From: Cytobacillus sp. NCCP-133
Lineage (GTDB): Bacteria > Bacillota > Bacilli > Bacillales > Cytobacillaceae
Assembly (NCBI RefSeq): GCF_026011715.1
Contig: NZ_BRVM01000016.1
Coordinates: forward strand, 1-64,000
Direction: 5' to 3'
Length of the DNA: 64,000 nucleotides
Shown: piece by piece, positions 9,712 to 20,630 of the stretch
Layout: every line of letters begins with the position of its first letter
How positions within the stretch are numbered: the first letter of the stretch is position 1
Position numbers and translations under genes: made by a program
Notes under the pieces: model-generated
The model's database searches: none
Seen by the model: only the letters and a program-made list of their open reading frames with translations
Told to the model about the DNA's origin: nothing

Positions 9712-9773
9712 GCATATCCCTCCAGTTAGGAAAAGCACACTTCGCAGCATACGGGCTTTTCCATTAAATTATG

Positions 9774-9803
9774 AAAAAAGAGACAAGGATATCCCTTCTC
9801 TCT
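9774..9803 (-). terminator. intrinsic terminator, expression platform of the ZTP riboswitch
   Basis: Complement AGAGAGAAGGGATATCC / TTGTCTCTTTTTT: an imperfect stem with a T-run directly after the aptamer's CTGGGCAG. Binding of ZTP or ZMP is expected to prevent it forming. Confidence 0.85.
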
Positions 9804-9877
9804 GCCCAGACGACCGGCTATACATAGACGCAGCTCCCTTGCGGTTCATTCCGCATTGTCGTCAGTCACTGCGATTT
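9803..9877 (-). promoter_or_regulatory. ZTP riboswitch (pfl motif) controlling folD
   Basis: The minus strand carries the two conserved halves of the pfl/ZTP aptamer. The 5' part is GTGACTGACGAC; the linker holds a GCGG/CCGC hairpin and GGGAGC; the 3' part is GCCGGTCGTCTGGGCA. An intrinsic terminator follows. ZTP riboswitches sense ZMP/ZTP, the alarmone of 10-formyl-folate shortage, and usually control folD and purine genes. The call rests on sequence recognition; a covariance search with the Rfam pfl model would settle it. Confidence 0.9.
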
Positions 9878-9899
9878 GAATTCTTATTCTTATATTAAA

Positions 9900-9928
9900 A
9901 GTATAACAAAAAAACACAAATATTTCAA
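9900..9928 (-). promoter_or_regulatory. sigma-A promoter of the folD transcript
   Basis: TTGAAA (9923-9928) and TATACT (9900-9905) with a 17-bp spacer, ending about 20 bases before the riboswitch. Confidence 0.75.
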
Positions 9929-9965
9929 TGGATTTTCTATTAAAATGTTCGTGTTTTATACTGTT

Positions 9966-9993
9966 AAATAAAAAGACAGCAGCATGCTGTCTC
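9966..9993 (-). terminator. terminator of the orphan small RNA
   Basis: Complement AGACAGCA-TGC-TGCTGTCT followed by TTTTATTT. Confidence 0.8.
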
Positions 9994-10131
9994 ATAAGAT
10001 ATATTTGAGTTTTAAAGTTATTACCTAAAACAATGAAAGCCCTGCCTCTCTTCCATCCTTACGGCTCCTAGGCCGCGCCAGTGGGAATCAGGTTGATCGG
10101 ATGTGCATCCGACTTTGGTGCTCTCTGAGAT
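9970..10131 (-). ncRNA. candidate structured small RNA, about 160 nt
   Basis: A complete transcription unit with no protein-coding frame. A sigma-A promoter (10138-10166) precedes it and an intrinsic terminator (9966-9993) ends it. The 5' 90 bases are clearly more GC-rich than the surroundings and hold a TCGGAT-GCAC-ATCCGA hairpin and CGGC-CTAGGA-GCCG. It does not look like 6S, SRP, RNase P, tmRNA or a riboswitch I can name, and it ends before the folD promoter, so it is not a leader of folD. Confidence 0.6.
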
Positions 10132-10137
10132 TTTTTT

Positions 10138-10166
10138 ATTAAATGTAAGAAACAAACTAGAAGCAA
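10138..10166 (-). promoter_or_regulatory. sigma-A promoter of the orphan small RNA
   Basis: TTGCTT (10161-10166) and TTTAAT (10138-10143) with a 17-bp spacer; transcription is predicted to start near 10131. Confidence 0.6.
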
Positions 10167-10459
10167 AAAAAACGGAGAAGTGTCTGGTTTATAGAAGATG
10201 ATTAAGAAGAAATTCAGCCAAAAGCTGTCCACACAAATTATTCTTAATTACAAACACATGCTTACTCTTTTAAAATCCTAAAGAGCTTTAAACATAACAA
10301 AAAGCCGGACTCTCACACAAATGAAGGCATTTCGCCCAAATCCATGTGAATTCGCGACTTCATTAATGTACCTCAAATACTTCACTAATCATCATAACCT
10401 AATCAGGATAATCTGTCAAGAAAATAACTTGTCAATGCCCCATATTCGACCGCTCTTTA
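10167..10459. other. intergenic region without recognisable content
   Basis: About 290 AT-rich bases between the small-RNA promoter and the next gene. An 82-codon plus-strand frame here overlaps the end of the minus-strand gene and has no ribosome site, so it is not called. Confidence 0.5.
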
Positions 10460-10963
10460 TTAATATAGTTCGTCTTCTCCTTTATACTCTGTTACATCAA
10501 AATAATCAGTTGTATCCTTATATTCGTTATAGTCAATATCAAGATCATGAAAGAAGCGGTGCAGTCTAATAAGGTCATCTTTTTCTTTAGAACCTGATTG
10601 CACTGATTCCGCCAAAGCGGCGATAGCATTCAAATCCTTCTGCAAAGATTCATTCTCGGCTGATATCTTGCCTAATGACTGTATAATTATTTCTGCTTGC
10701 TTTCGCTGTTTAGACCAGCTGACAAAACGGTCTCTCCCCCAGCCAAGTGTCTCGTTATAAAAAGTATGATGCGATGCAATAAAATCACCCAAATCATCAT
10801 ACATTAAGCCATGTTCACTCATCTCCACATTTGTAGAGCCTTTTTGAACACTTGATATATCCCGTTCCTTTTTTAAATAGACTAGAACACTATAGGCAAT
10901 CGCTATAGCTGCGACCATTCCCAGTATAGAAAAAATTCTGTTCATTTGTTTATTTTTCAGCAA
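10460..10963 (-). CDS. membrane-anchored hypothetical protein
   Basis: 167 residues: a short cytoplasmic N-terminus, one hydrophobic helix (about residues 11-30) and an outside domain rich in charged residues with possible coiled coil (about 95-135). It is not recognised. The frame is open to 11038, but the extra residues match the tail of an epimerase remnant. GGAGG eight bases before a TTG at 10963 marks the likely start. No function can be inferred. Confidence 0.65.
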   Translation of the reverse strand: MLKNKQMNRIFSILGMVAAIAIAYSVLVYLKKERDISSVQKGSTNVEMSEHGLMYDDLGDFIASHHTFYNETLGWGRDRFVSWSKQRKQAEIIIQSLGKISAENESLQKDLNAIAALAESVQSGSKEKDDLIRLHRFFHDLDIDYNEYKDTTDYFDVTEYKGEDELY

Positions 10964-10984
10964 TGTTAGAGCCTCCATACTTTT

Positions 10985-11293
10985 TCCCATCGAAGATATA
11001 AAAATATAATGTTCCACTTTCCCATTTATAACTTCCAATTTATCTTTTGCTTCCTTTGGAGAAAAGCAGGATTGCTCATAGACTGCATCCCACTTCTTGT
11101 CCGAAAAGGCATTATGCCGAAAGTAATGATCTTACCTGCCAATCATTAAACGCACCACTTTATCGTCAAAAGGATCCTTTATACGTATACGCCCGCGGTT
11201 TGTTATAGTAACATTCTTTCCTTCACTTACAAGTTTTTCGACCAATCCTATCCCGAAAAATTGTGTTCCGCCTAAAATTAATATATCTTTCAT
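10985..11293 (-). pseudogene. NAD-dependent epimerase/dehydratase, N-terminal remnant
   Basis: The ATG at 11293 has AAGGAG upstream and starts MKDILILGGTQFFGIGLVEK, a Rossmann nucleotide-binding motif. The frame stops at 11132, but after a shift the sequence continues with KKWDAVYEQSCFSPKEAKDK and KVEHYIFISS, the next conserved parts of the same family. The remaining two thirds are gone, and the remnant runs straight into the ribosome site of the membrane-protein gene. A deletion with frameshift is the simplest reading. Confidence 0.75.
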
Positions 11294-11367
11294 TAAGGGA
11301 TGCTCCTTACCTGCAATAGTTATCCATATTAGTACTAATTCTATAGAGCTCCGCCATTCCCCTTTCA

Positions 11368-11406
11368 AAACAAAAAAAACCCTAACACTGTGTGTTAAAA
11401 GGTTTT
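11368..11406 (-). terminator. hairpin terminator after the nucleoside hydrolase remnant
   Basis: Complement AACCTTTTAACAC / GTGTTAGGGTTTTTTTTG, an imperfect stem with a T-run. Confidence 0.65.
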
Positions 11407-11653
11407 ATTGGAGGCCATCTTCCTGTGATAGGAACACTTCCGTAAAGTCAATGACAAAATGCTCAACGTCAAGTTCCATCGCTATGTGATCATGTGTTTT
11501 CGGGGATTTTTCATCAAGCTTCGGCCTAAAGTCAGCAATGCTTTTGCCCTTTGCTTTTCCAAACTGTTCAATTCTTACTCTACGTTTTACATACTTGACC
11601 ATATTCGGATTCGCAAGGACACTTAAAACAAGAACATCATGCAGCGGAGCACC
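11405..11653 (-). pseudogene. inosine/uridine-preferring nucleoside hydrolase, C-terminal remnant
   Basis: From a TGA at about 11654 the frame reads KGAPLHDVLVLSVLANPN, then a basic segment and KGKSIADFRPK, and ends near ELDVEHFVIDFTEVFL. This is the order of the last third of nucleoside hydrolases: a GxPxHD active-site histidine region, then a strand pair, then a terminal helix. The N-terminal two thirds, including the Asp-rich metal site, are absent. The ATG within it at 11602 is unlikely to be a true start. Confidence 0.7.
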
Positions 11654-11683
11654 CTTTCAAATAACAAAGTGCCTGAGCATAAG

Positions 11684-11718
11684 CGAAAAAAGAAAACTCT
11701 CCAGATGGAGAGCTTCAG
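11684..11718 (-). terminator. terminator of glpD
   Basis: Complement CTCTCCATCTGGAGAG followed by TTTTCTTTTTT. Confidence 0.85.
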
Positions 11719-13379
11719 TTTTGGTCTGCAGGCATTACAGCAAATTTCACTTCCTGATGTAGCTGCTGCTCGAAATTCTTTCTTTCAGCAGATTTCCATT
11801 TAAATACATCAGCCATATAAGTAATGACCTGATCTTGATAATCTCTTACTGTTTCAATGTCAAAAAGAAGAGCACTTGTTCTGCGGTTAAAGAAATCTAC
11901 AGGTGTTGCCGCCATTTCGTTTTCAATCGCATATTTCAGTTTTGCCCATAATACAGCTGGAAGCCTATATTTTTCCGCTTCATTTCTCTTTTCCTCAATT
12001 AGTTTAAATAGATGAGTGACATTAGAACCGTACATTTTAACAAGGTGATGGGCCTCTTCGTTTGTTAAGCCGATAGCCATCCCTTTGTCAGCCTGGAATT
12101 GAATATAATCTTGGAATTTTGCAGATCCCCCAACGTTTCCGCCTGAGATTCGCATGGTCTTTGTGGTGCTGCCGCTAAAACCCTTATTAAACTCTTGCTT
12201 GAATTTATCCGCTAACAAATCGACAATGGTTTCAGCCATTTTGCGATATCCTGTCAGCTTTCCGCCAGCTATCGTCAGCAGCCCCGTTTCTGATTCCCAA
12301 ATTTCATCTTTGCGTGAAATCTCGGAAGGATCCTTACCCTCCTCCCAGATGAGCGGACGCACACCAGCCCAGCTGGATTCTATATCATCCTCAGAAATGT
12401 TAACAGAAGGAAACATAAAGTTAATCGCATTTATAATATAGGCTCTGTCACTTTCGGTCATTTTAGGATTGACGGGATTCGAATCAAAAAAAGTATCCGT
12501 TGTGCCTACATAAGTTTTGCCATCCCTTGGTATGGCAAAAACCATCCGTTTGTCTGGGGTGTCAAAGTATACTGCCTGCTTTAAAGGAAACTTCGACTGG
12601 TCTATAACTAAGTGTACTCCTTTCGTCAGGCGCAGTGTCTTCCCTTTCTTAGAACCATCTTTTTCGCGAATGGTGTCTACCCATGGACCAGCAGCATTAA
12701 CTACTTTTTTTGCTTTAATTTCATACAGTTTGCCTGAAAGCTGATCTTCGGCTTCCACTCCGGATACTTTTCCATTTTCATCATACAAAAGCTTTTCAAC
12801 CTTTAAATAGTTTACAGGCATTGCGCCTTTTTCGGCTGCCGCTTTTATTACTTCAATTGTCAGGCGTGCATCATCTGTCCGGTATTCCACATAATAGCCT
12901 CCGCCTTTCAATCCTTCTTTTTTAATAAGCGGCTCTTTTGCAAGTGTTTCATTGGGATTAAGCATACTCCTGCGTTCAGCCTTTTTCACCCCTGCCAAAA
13001 AGTCGTAGACTCTCAGGCCAATTGAGGTACTGAACTTCCCAAAGGTGCCGCCTTTATGCATTGGAAGCAGCATCCATTCAGGCGTGGTTACATGTGGCCC
13101 ATTTTCATAAACGATTGCCCGTTCCTTGCCTACTTCCGCAACCATTTTCACTTCAAATTGCTTTAAATATCTTAATCCACCGTGAACCAGTTTTGTTGAA
13201 CGGCTGGAAGTACCGGCTGCAAAATCCTGCATTTCAACGAGTGCGGTTTTCATACCACGCGCTGCCGCATCTAGGGCAATACCAGCACCAGTGATTCCCC
13301 CACCGATAATCAGTACTTCGAATTCGTCGGTTGCCAATTTATTTATCATGTGTTCACGATTTAGATTTGAAAATGTCAT
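11715..13379 (-). CDS. glpD: aerobic glycerol-3-phosphate dehydrogenase
   Basis: 554 residues, the usual length for Bacillus GlpD. It oxidises sn-glycerol-3-phosphate to dihydroxyacetone phosphate with FAD and passes electrons to menaquinone at the membrane. The FAD-binding motif [19 protein letters not shown] is at about residues 24-42, and the [17 protein letters not shown] signature follows near residue 56. A GGAGGAGACAACA ribosome site precedes the ATG. It has its own promoter and a GlpP-type leader terminator, and lies last in glpP-glpF-glpK-glpD. Confidence 0.97.
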   Translation of the reverse strand: MTFSNLNREHMINKLATDEFEVLIIGGGITGAGIALDAAARGMKTALVEMQDFAAGTSSRSTKLVHGGLRYLKQFEVKMVAEVGKERAIVYENGPHVTTPEWMLLPMHKGGTFGKFSTSIGLRVYDFLAGVKKAERRSMLNPNETLAKEPLIKKEGLKGGGYYVEYRTDDARLTIEVIKAAAEKGAMPVNYLKVEKLLYDENGKVSGVEAEDQLSGKLYEIKAKKVVNAAGPWVDTIREKDGSKKGKTLRLTKGVHLVIDQSKFPLKQAVYFDTPDKRMVFAIPRDGKTYVGTTDTFFDSNPVNPKMTESDRAYIINAINFMFPSVNISEDDIESSWAGVRPLIWEEGKDPSEISRKDEIWESETGLLTIAGGKLTGYRKMAETIVDLLADKFKQEFNKGFSGSTTKTMRISGGNVGGSAKFQDYIQFQADKGMAIGLTNEEAHHLVKMYGSNVTHLFKLIEEKRNEAEKYRLPAVLWAKLKYAIENEMAATPVDFFNRRTSALLFDIETVRDYQDQVITYMADVFKWKSAERKNFEQQLHQEVKFAVMPADQN

Positions 13380-13437
13380 TGTTGTCTCCTCCTTATGAAC
13401 AGGCTAGCTTGTTGGTTCACTACCCTTTATTCGCAGA

Positions 13438-13505
13438 AAATAAAAAAGAGACCACAAAACACATTATCGATTAGCCGATAATGATTTTGTGGTCTCTCCG
13501 CATCT
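13438..13505 (-). promoter_or_regulatory. GlpP-controlled leader terminator of glpD
   Basis: A long inverted repeat, GAGACCACAAAA / TTTTGTGGTCTC, with an inner CATTATCG / CGATAATG stem, ends in TTTTTTATTTT. The 5' arm is preceded by CGGAGA, also seen before the glpF leader hairpin. In B. subtilis GlpP with glycerol-3-phosphate binds such a glpD leader, prevents termination and stabilises the mRNA. By similarity this is the same element. Confidence 0.88.
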
Positions 13506-13530
13506 CCTGCCGAACTATTAACTTATAGTC

Positions 13531-13540
13531 ATTATAACAT
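13531..13540 (-). promoter_or_regulatory. glpD promoter (extended -10)
   Basis: TGTTATAAT on the minus strand, an extended -10 (TGnTATAAT), about 30 bases before the leader hairpin. No well-spaced -35 is obvious. Confidence 0.6.
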
Positions 13541-13715
13541 AAATTTCACTATTTGAGTACAATTAACGCTTTTTAATTTTCCTGTTAATGTTAATGACCG
13601 TTCTTGGCTCTTAACGTACGGCGGGAGGTCTGCAGGTCCTCAGTCCATCATCCATGACATTGATTCTGCTTTTTCGAATAAACACCGGACGCCCTCTTCG
13701 ATCAGCGGGTGCTAA

Positions 13716-13732
13716 AAAATGCGAAGCATTAA
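13716..13732 (-). terminator. weak hairpin downstream of glpK
   Basis: Complement AATGC-TTC-GCATTTTTT, a 5-bp stem with a T-run just after the glpK stop. The stretch 13,545-13,715 between it and the glpD promoter holds nothing recognisable. Confidence 0.5.
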
Positions 13733-13738
13733 ACAGCA

Positions 13739-16088
<2,350 letters not shown>

Positions 16089-16117
16089 CAAAAAATCCCC
16101 TTTCATCGTTTTGCATC

Positions 16118-16188
16118 GAAAAATAAAAAAGGAGATTCGCGACAGAATAAGCCCTAAATGGCTAAACTGTGTGAATCTCCTAATCTCC
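16118..16188 (-). promoter_or_regulatory. GlpP-controlled leader terminator of glpFK
   Basis: Inverted repeat GGAGATTCACACAG / CTGTCGCGAATCTCC with an inner AGCC/GGCT stem, ending TTTTTTATTTTT, preceded by CGGAGATTA. It resembles the glpD leader in design and in the CGGAGA motif, so GlpP antitermination is the likely control. Confidence 0.85.
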
Positions 16189-16215
16189 GACACATAAATT
16201 AACTTGTTAAAAAAA

Positions 16216-16244
16216 AGTATACAACCCTATGAAAACGTTGTCAA
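16216..16244 (-). promoter_or_regulatory. sigma-A promoter of glpFK
   Basis: TTGACA (16239-16244) and TATACT (16216-16221) with a 17-bp spacer. Confidence 0.85.
16230..16243. promoter_or_regulatory. cre site for CcpA over the glpFK promoter
   Basis: TGAAAACGTTGTCA matches the catabolite-responsive-element consensus at all but about one position and overlaps the -35 hexamer. That predicts repression by CcpA-HPr(Ser-P) when glucose is present, as known for B. subtilis glpFK. Confidence 0.8.
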
Positions 16245-16274
16245 TCATTTCAGCGTGCTAATTTTGGCGCTATT

Positions 16275-16820
16275 TTAAGAGAACATTTCCCATAAATCCA
16301 CTTTAGAGGTCGTAATGGCAACTGCTCCGGCATTAAGCGCATTCACTACCTCGTCTTTTGAACGAATTAATCCACCCGCAAAAATGGGCGTATTCAAACG
16401 ATCATTTACTTCTTTTATCATCCAAGGCATGGCACCGGGCAAAACCTCAATATAATCCGGTTTCGTTTTCTCGATCAATTTATAGCTTTTCTCTAACGCA
16501 TGCGAATCGATCAGGAAAATCCTCTGAACTGCAATAACCCCTTTTTGCTTTGCTTTTAGGATTACACTGGATTTCGTGGATATTAATCCATATGGTTTAA
16601 ATTCCTGGCATATGTATTCAGTTGCATAGTCATCGCTTTTCAATCCATGGATGAGATCCACATGATAGATCATTTTTTTCTTATGTTCTTTCCCCATCTG
16701 AGAAACAGGCTTCAGCTGAGAAATATGCATATCAAGGAAAACTCCGATTTCATACGGGCTTTTCAGGAATTTTTCAAACTCTTTCATATTAGAAGAAGCC
16801 GGCAAGATCTTTTGTTCCAT
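16275..16820 (-). CDS. glpP: GlpP glycerol-3-phosphate-responsive antiterminator
   Basis: 181 residues with a TIM-barrel-like fold. Recognisable segments are DMHISQL, YHVDLIHGLKSDDYATEYIC, PDYIEVLPGAMP and TPIFAGGLI, all shared with B. subtilis GlpP. It binds glycerol-3-phosphate and then the leaders of glpFK and glpD mRNA to allow read-through. A GGGAGTAGAAGAA site precedes the ATG. It is directly upstream of the glpF promoter on the same strand. Confidence 0.93.
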   Translation of the reverse strand: MEQKILPASSNMKEFEKFLKSPYEIGVFLDMHISQLKPVSQMGKEHKKKMIYHVDLIHGLKSDDYATEYICQEFKPYGLISTKSSVILKAKQKGVIAVQRIFLIDSHALEKSYKLIEKTKPDYIEVLPGAMPWMIKEVNDRLNTPIFAGGLIRSKDEVVNALNAGAVAITTSKVDLWEMFS

Positions 16821-16890
16821 TTCTTCTACTCCCCATTCTGTTTTTTATTCTCTCTATGTTATAAGGTAAGCAGGCATTTCTCAATATAAA

Positions 16891-17550
16891 TCATAAATTT
16901 TTACAGGATTCATAATAACGGAATCCCAAGATCATAATGGTCAGCCACACACCTCCTGCAGCAAAACCCGCTATCACATCGCTTGGAAAATGAACTCCCA
17001 AATAAATGCGGCTTATTCCGATCGCTATAATAAAACAGCTAAGCAATAAGGACCATGCAGCCTTCCATCTCCTGCTTCTGGCCAGGTGTATAATTATATA
17101 TGCAAGAGAGCCATAAAATATAAAAGACCCCATTGAATGTCCGCTCGGAAAGCTGAATCCCTGCGCTTCGATCAGCGGCATGATATCTGGCCGCTCCCTT
17201 TTAAAAATCAATTTTAATAATATATTGAAAAGGGCGCCGACACCCGATGATATCATCATAAAAAATGCAAGTGATATCTTTTTAACTATTATCAAAAGGA
17301 CCGAAGCAATTATGACAGCTATAACCAGCCACTTTACAGACCCAAAAAAAGTTATCACGTTCATAAATTCTGTTAGCCGCGGGGAAATAAAAGCATGCAT
17401 GTTATCAATGACCCGCTCATCAAAACGGACAATCTCGTTCTCCTGCAATTCATCCACAATCGCAATAAAAAGATAAAAAAAGCCGCCAAGGATTAAAGCT
17501 TCCATTACAATATAGAGTATTCTTTTAAAAGTCAACGCCTTCCATCTCAT
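16891..17550 (-). CDS. PAP2-family membrane phosphatase
   Basis: 219 residues with about six helices and the three acid-phosphatase signatures: KRERPD (about 115-120), PSGHS (about 133-137) and SRIYLGVHFPSDV (about 180-192). Members dephosphorylate lipid phosphates such as phosphatidylglycerol-phosphate or undecaprenyl diphosphate; the substrate here is unknown. An AAGGAATTTTTTCTT site precedes the ATG. A true UppP is encoded elsewhere in this window at 31,992, so this is a separate lipid phosphatase. Confidence 0.88.
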   Translation of the reverse strand: MRWKALTFKRILYIVMEALILGGFFYLFIAIVDELQENEIVRFDERVIDNMHAFISPRLTEFMNVITFFGSVKWLVIAVIIASVLLIIVKKISLAFFMMISSGVGALFNILLKLIFKRERPDIMPLIEAQGFSFPSGHSMGSFIFYGSLAYIIIHLARSRRWKAAWSLLLSCFIIAIGISRIYLGVHFPSDVIAGFAAGGVWLTIMILGFRYYESCKNL

Positions 17551-17774
17551 AAGAAAAAATTCCTTTTTAGTTAATAGTTACCACAATCTTAAGGATTTGA
17601 ACATGGATTTGTATTTTCCAGGCGCAGCGCATGTTGCTCAATTCGCCATCCTATTGCTGAGATGATCGATTCATGTTAAACCTTGGCGTTTTTGCTGCAA
17701 CAAATTCCTTTGGTCACTTGTCCATTTTTCATTACTCTCACCTGGGAATTAACGGAAGTAAGAACACTTATTCA

Positions 17775-18629
17775 TTACGCTTGCTTCTTTACTTTCGTCT
17801 TTGCAGCAGCCCGTTTCTTTTTAGCTGCAGGCTTTTTCGGCGCTTCCTTCTCTGCCGGTTTCGTTTTATCAATAGAGGCCTGCAGGGCTGCCATAAGGTC
17901 TGTCACATTGGCAGCAGGCTCTTTTTCTACTGGGGTTACAATATCTTTGCCTGTTCGCTTGGCTTCTATGAGTTCAAGTAGAGCAGTGCGGTAATCATCA
18001 TTATATTTATCAGGCTGGAACTCAGAAGTTAGCTGGTCAATCAGCATGATTGCCGTTTCAATTTCCTTGCCTGTCACTTTATCTTCTGCAGGCACGTTGG
18101 GGACATCAGCAGCCTGGCGCACTTCGTCCGGATAATGGATGGTTTCCATGACAAGCGTGTTTTCATATACACGCACAACTGCCAGCTGTTCTTTAGAGCG
18201 TATTACGATTTTTGCCAATCCTACTTTTTCGGAAGTCTCGAGTGCTTTCCTCAAAAGAGAATAAGCCTTACCGCCGCCGTCTCCCGGAGACATATAATAC
18301 GTCCGGTTAAAATAAATCGGATCAATTTCCTTCATTTTAACAAAATCTACTATTTCTACAGCTTTGTCTTCATTCTCCTGTTTTAGCTTATCAAGATCCT
18401 CATCCTCCAGGACAACAAACGTTCCCTTTGTATATTCATAAGCCTTTACAAGATCCTCATTTTTGATTTCAACCTCACAAACAGGACATGTTTTTTCATA
18501 CTTGATTGGCGAATGGCATTCTTTATGAAGATTTCTTAGCTTAATGTCTTTATCCTCTGTAGCCGCATGTAGCTTAATTGGAATATTAACTAGGCCGAAG
18601 CTGATGCTCCCTTTCCACATTGTATGCAT
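17775..18629 (-). CDS. ku: Ku protein for non-homologous end joining
   Basis: 284 residues. The start MHTMWKGSISFGLVNIPIKL and the Cys-containing ECHSPIKYEKTCPVCE region are typical of bacterial Ku, which forms a ring on DNA double-strand breaks and recruits LigD. The last ~40 residues are a Lys/Ala/Pro-rich tail that should bind DNA. The GGGGTTG site precedes the ATG. It is divergent from ligD across 144 bases, unlike the B. subtilis ykoV-ykoU arrangement as I recall it, where the two share an operon expressed in the forespore. Confidence 0.96.
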   Translation of the reverse strand: MHTMWKGSISFGLVNIPIKLHAATEDKDIKLRNLHKECHSPIKYEKTCPVCEVEIKNEDLVKAYEYTKGTFVVLEDEDLDKLKQENEDKAVEIVDFVKMKEIDPIYFNRTYYMSPGDGGGKAYSLLRKALETSEKVGLAKIVIRSKEQLAVVRVYENTLVMETIHYPDEVRQAADVPNVPAEDKVTGKEIETAIMLIDQLTSEFQPDKYNDDYRTALLELIEAKRTGKDIVTPVEKEPAANVTDLMAALQASIDKTKPAEKEAPKKPAAKKKRAAAKTKVKKQA

Positions 18630-18773
18630 ATTACAACCCCATTCTCTTTAAGATATATCTATTCTTAATTTGTGTTTTTCCATTCAGTACATACCCATAA
18701 AGAACTGGAAACAGAGTAGTTAGTAGGGTAAAAGCCAAAACTAAAAATACATTCATGAAATGGGGGCCAACCG

Positions 18774-20612
18774 ATGAAACCAATGCTTCCTACTTTGACT
18801 TTTGATATGCCGGAAGGTGATGAGTGGCTCTTTGAAACCAAGTATGATGGGTTTAGGGCGATGCTTCACCTGAATATAGATATAAGCCTGACCAGCCGGA
18901 ATGATAAGCCTTTATTGGACTTATTCCCTGAAATAAAAATGTTTATTGAACAAAACAAAGAAAAGTTTGAACCATTTCTCCCAATCATTTTAGACGGTGA
19001 GCTGGTTTTTTTGGAAAATGCTCATAAAGCTCATTTTGGTTCCATTCAAGTCCGGGGAAGAATGAGATCGGAGGTGAAAATCGCTGAGAAAGCAAAATCA
19101 GCACCCTGCCGCCTCCTTATTTTTGATGTATTGATGATAAAAGGAAAAAACATAAGCGAAAAAGAGTACCTCTACCGAAAGAAGGAATTGGACACCCTTT
19201 TTAGGGCTTCAAATTTGCCCATGCATCCTGATGAATCAGATCCAAGGTTAATCCAATTAATCCCTGCTTATCAAAACTTTGATGAGCTATGGGAAAAAGT
19301 GGTCCTTCATGATGGGGAGGGCATTGTGGCAAAGCAATCCAGAAATAAATGGGAAGAGGGCAAAAGATCTACTCTTTGGTTAAAATTAAAAAATTGGAAA
19401 TATGTATCGTGTTTTATTACAGCTTATGAAAAATCTAATGGATACTTTTATGCAGGAGTCTACCAAGGAAAAGACATCTTCTCCATCGGTCAATTTATCT
19501 TTGGTTTAAAGCCTGATGAGAAACAAGCCCTGTTCCAAATCATCAAAGAGAATAAAACAGACGAAGACAGCCGATTTATTTATGTGAAACCGGCTATTTG
19601 CGTGGATATCAAATATCTTGAGAATTATGAAGAGCAAATGCGCGAACCTCATTTCCACCAATTCCGTTTTGATCTTAAGCCAGATGATTGCACGTATGAT
19701 AAATTTATACAGCACCAAAAAAACCTGCCGCCGGAAATAGACATCACCCATCCTGACAAACCATTATGGGAAACACCGGCTGTGCAAAAAATCGATTTTA
19801 TTCATTTTTTAAGAGAAATCGCTCCTTACCTGCTTCCGTTTTTAAAAAATAGGCTGCTGACTGTAATCCGTTATCCGCATGGTATTTTTGGCGACCCATT
19901 TTATCAGAAAAATTGCCCAGATTATGCACCGGACTTCGTGGAAACTCATATGTCAGAGGGCATCAACTATATTGTCTGCAACAATTTAAAGACGCTTCTA
20001 TGGCTAGGAAATCAGCTTGCATTTGAGTACCATATTCCATTCAGCAAAATCGACAGCAAGGGGCCAAGCGAAATTGTTTTTGATTTGGACCCGCCTTCCA
20101 GGGATGCGTTTCCACTTGCAATTAAAGCTGCTTTGCTAATTAAAGAAGTGCTCGATCACTTGAAGCTGATCAGCTTTATCAAAACATCCGGGAATAAGGG
20201 GCTTCAGATTTACATTCCTTTGCCAGAAAATACTTATTCTTTTGATGAAACGCGACTGTTCACAGAGTTTTTAGCTGAATACCTGGTTTCCAAAGATCCG
20301 GATTCTTTCACAACTGAACGAATGAAGAAAAATCGGGGCGGTCGCCTTTATGTAGATTACATCCAACATGCAGAAGGGAAAACGATTGTCGCTCCATATT
20401 CAGCAAGAGGAAATAAGGCCGCAACGGTCGCCACCCCTTTATTTTGGGAAGAAGTGGATGATCGATTAACAATGGAAAAGTTTAAAATAACTAATCTGAT
20501 GAAACGTATAAACAGTGACGGCGACCCTTTTCATACTTATTTCCAAACAAAAAATATCCAAAATTTCTCACCTGTACTCGATTTTTTAAAACAGCAGAAA
20601 AGAAAAGGATAA
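18774..20612 (+). CDS. ligD: bifunctional DNA ligase/polymerase LigD
   Basis: 612 residues in the Bacillus order, ligase first and polymerase second. The adenylated lysine is K23 in KYDGFR. ILDGELVF (about 72-79) and EGIVAK (182-187) are further ligase motifs. From about residue 330 comes the primase-like polymerase domain with the metal-binding DLD at 437-439. No nuclease domain is present, as usual in Bacilli. With Ku it repairs double-strand breaks, notably in spores. The ATG follows ATGGGGGCC, a modest ribosome site. Confidence 0.96.
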   Translation: MKPMLPTLTFDMPEGDEWLFETKYDGFRAMLHLNIDISLTSRNDKPLLDLFPEIKMFIEQNKEKFEPFLPIILDGELVFLENAHKAHFGSIQVRGRMRSEVKIAEKAKSAPCRLLIFDVLMIKGKNISEKEYLYRKKELDTLFRASNLPMHPDESDPRLIQLIPAYQNFDELWEKVVLHDGEGIVAKQSRNKWEEGKRSTLWLKLKNWKYVSCFITAYEKSNGYFYAGVYQGKDIFSIGQFIFGLKPDEKQALFQIIKENKTDEDSRFIYVKPAICVDIKYLENYEEQMREPHFHQFRFDLKPDDCTYDKFIQHQKNLPPEIDITHPDKPLWETPAVQKIDFIHFLREIAPYLLPFLKNRLLTVIRYPHGIFGDPFYQKNCPDYAPDFVETHMSEGINYIVCNNLKTLLWLGNQLAFEYHIPFSKIDSKGPSEIVFDLDPPSRDAFPLAIKAALLIKEVLDHLKLISFIKTSGNKGLQIYIPLPENTYSFDETRLFTEFLAEYLVSKDPDSFTTERMKKNRGGRLYVDYIQHAEGKTIVAPYSARGNKAATVATPLFWEEVDDRLTMEKFKITNLMKRINSDGDPFHTYFQTKNIQNFSPVLDFLKQQKRKG

Positions 20613-20630
20613 GGCTTTTGGCCTTATCCT
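20608..20630. terminator. convergent terminator between ligD and dapF
   Basis: GGATAAGGC-TTTTG-GCCTTATCC, a 9-bp perfect stem. It overlaps both gene ends. Confidence 0.75.
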
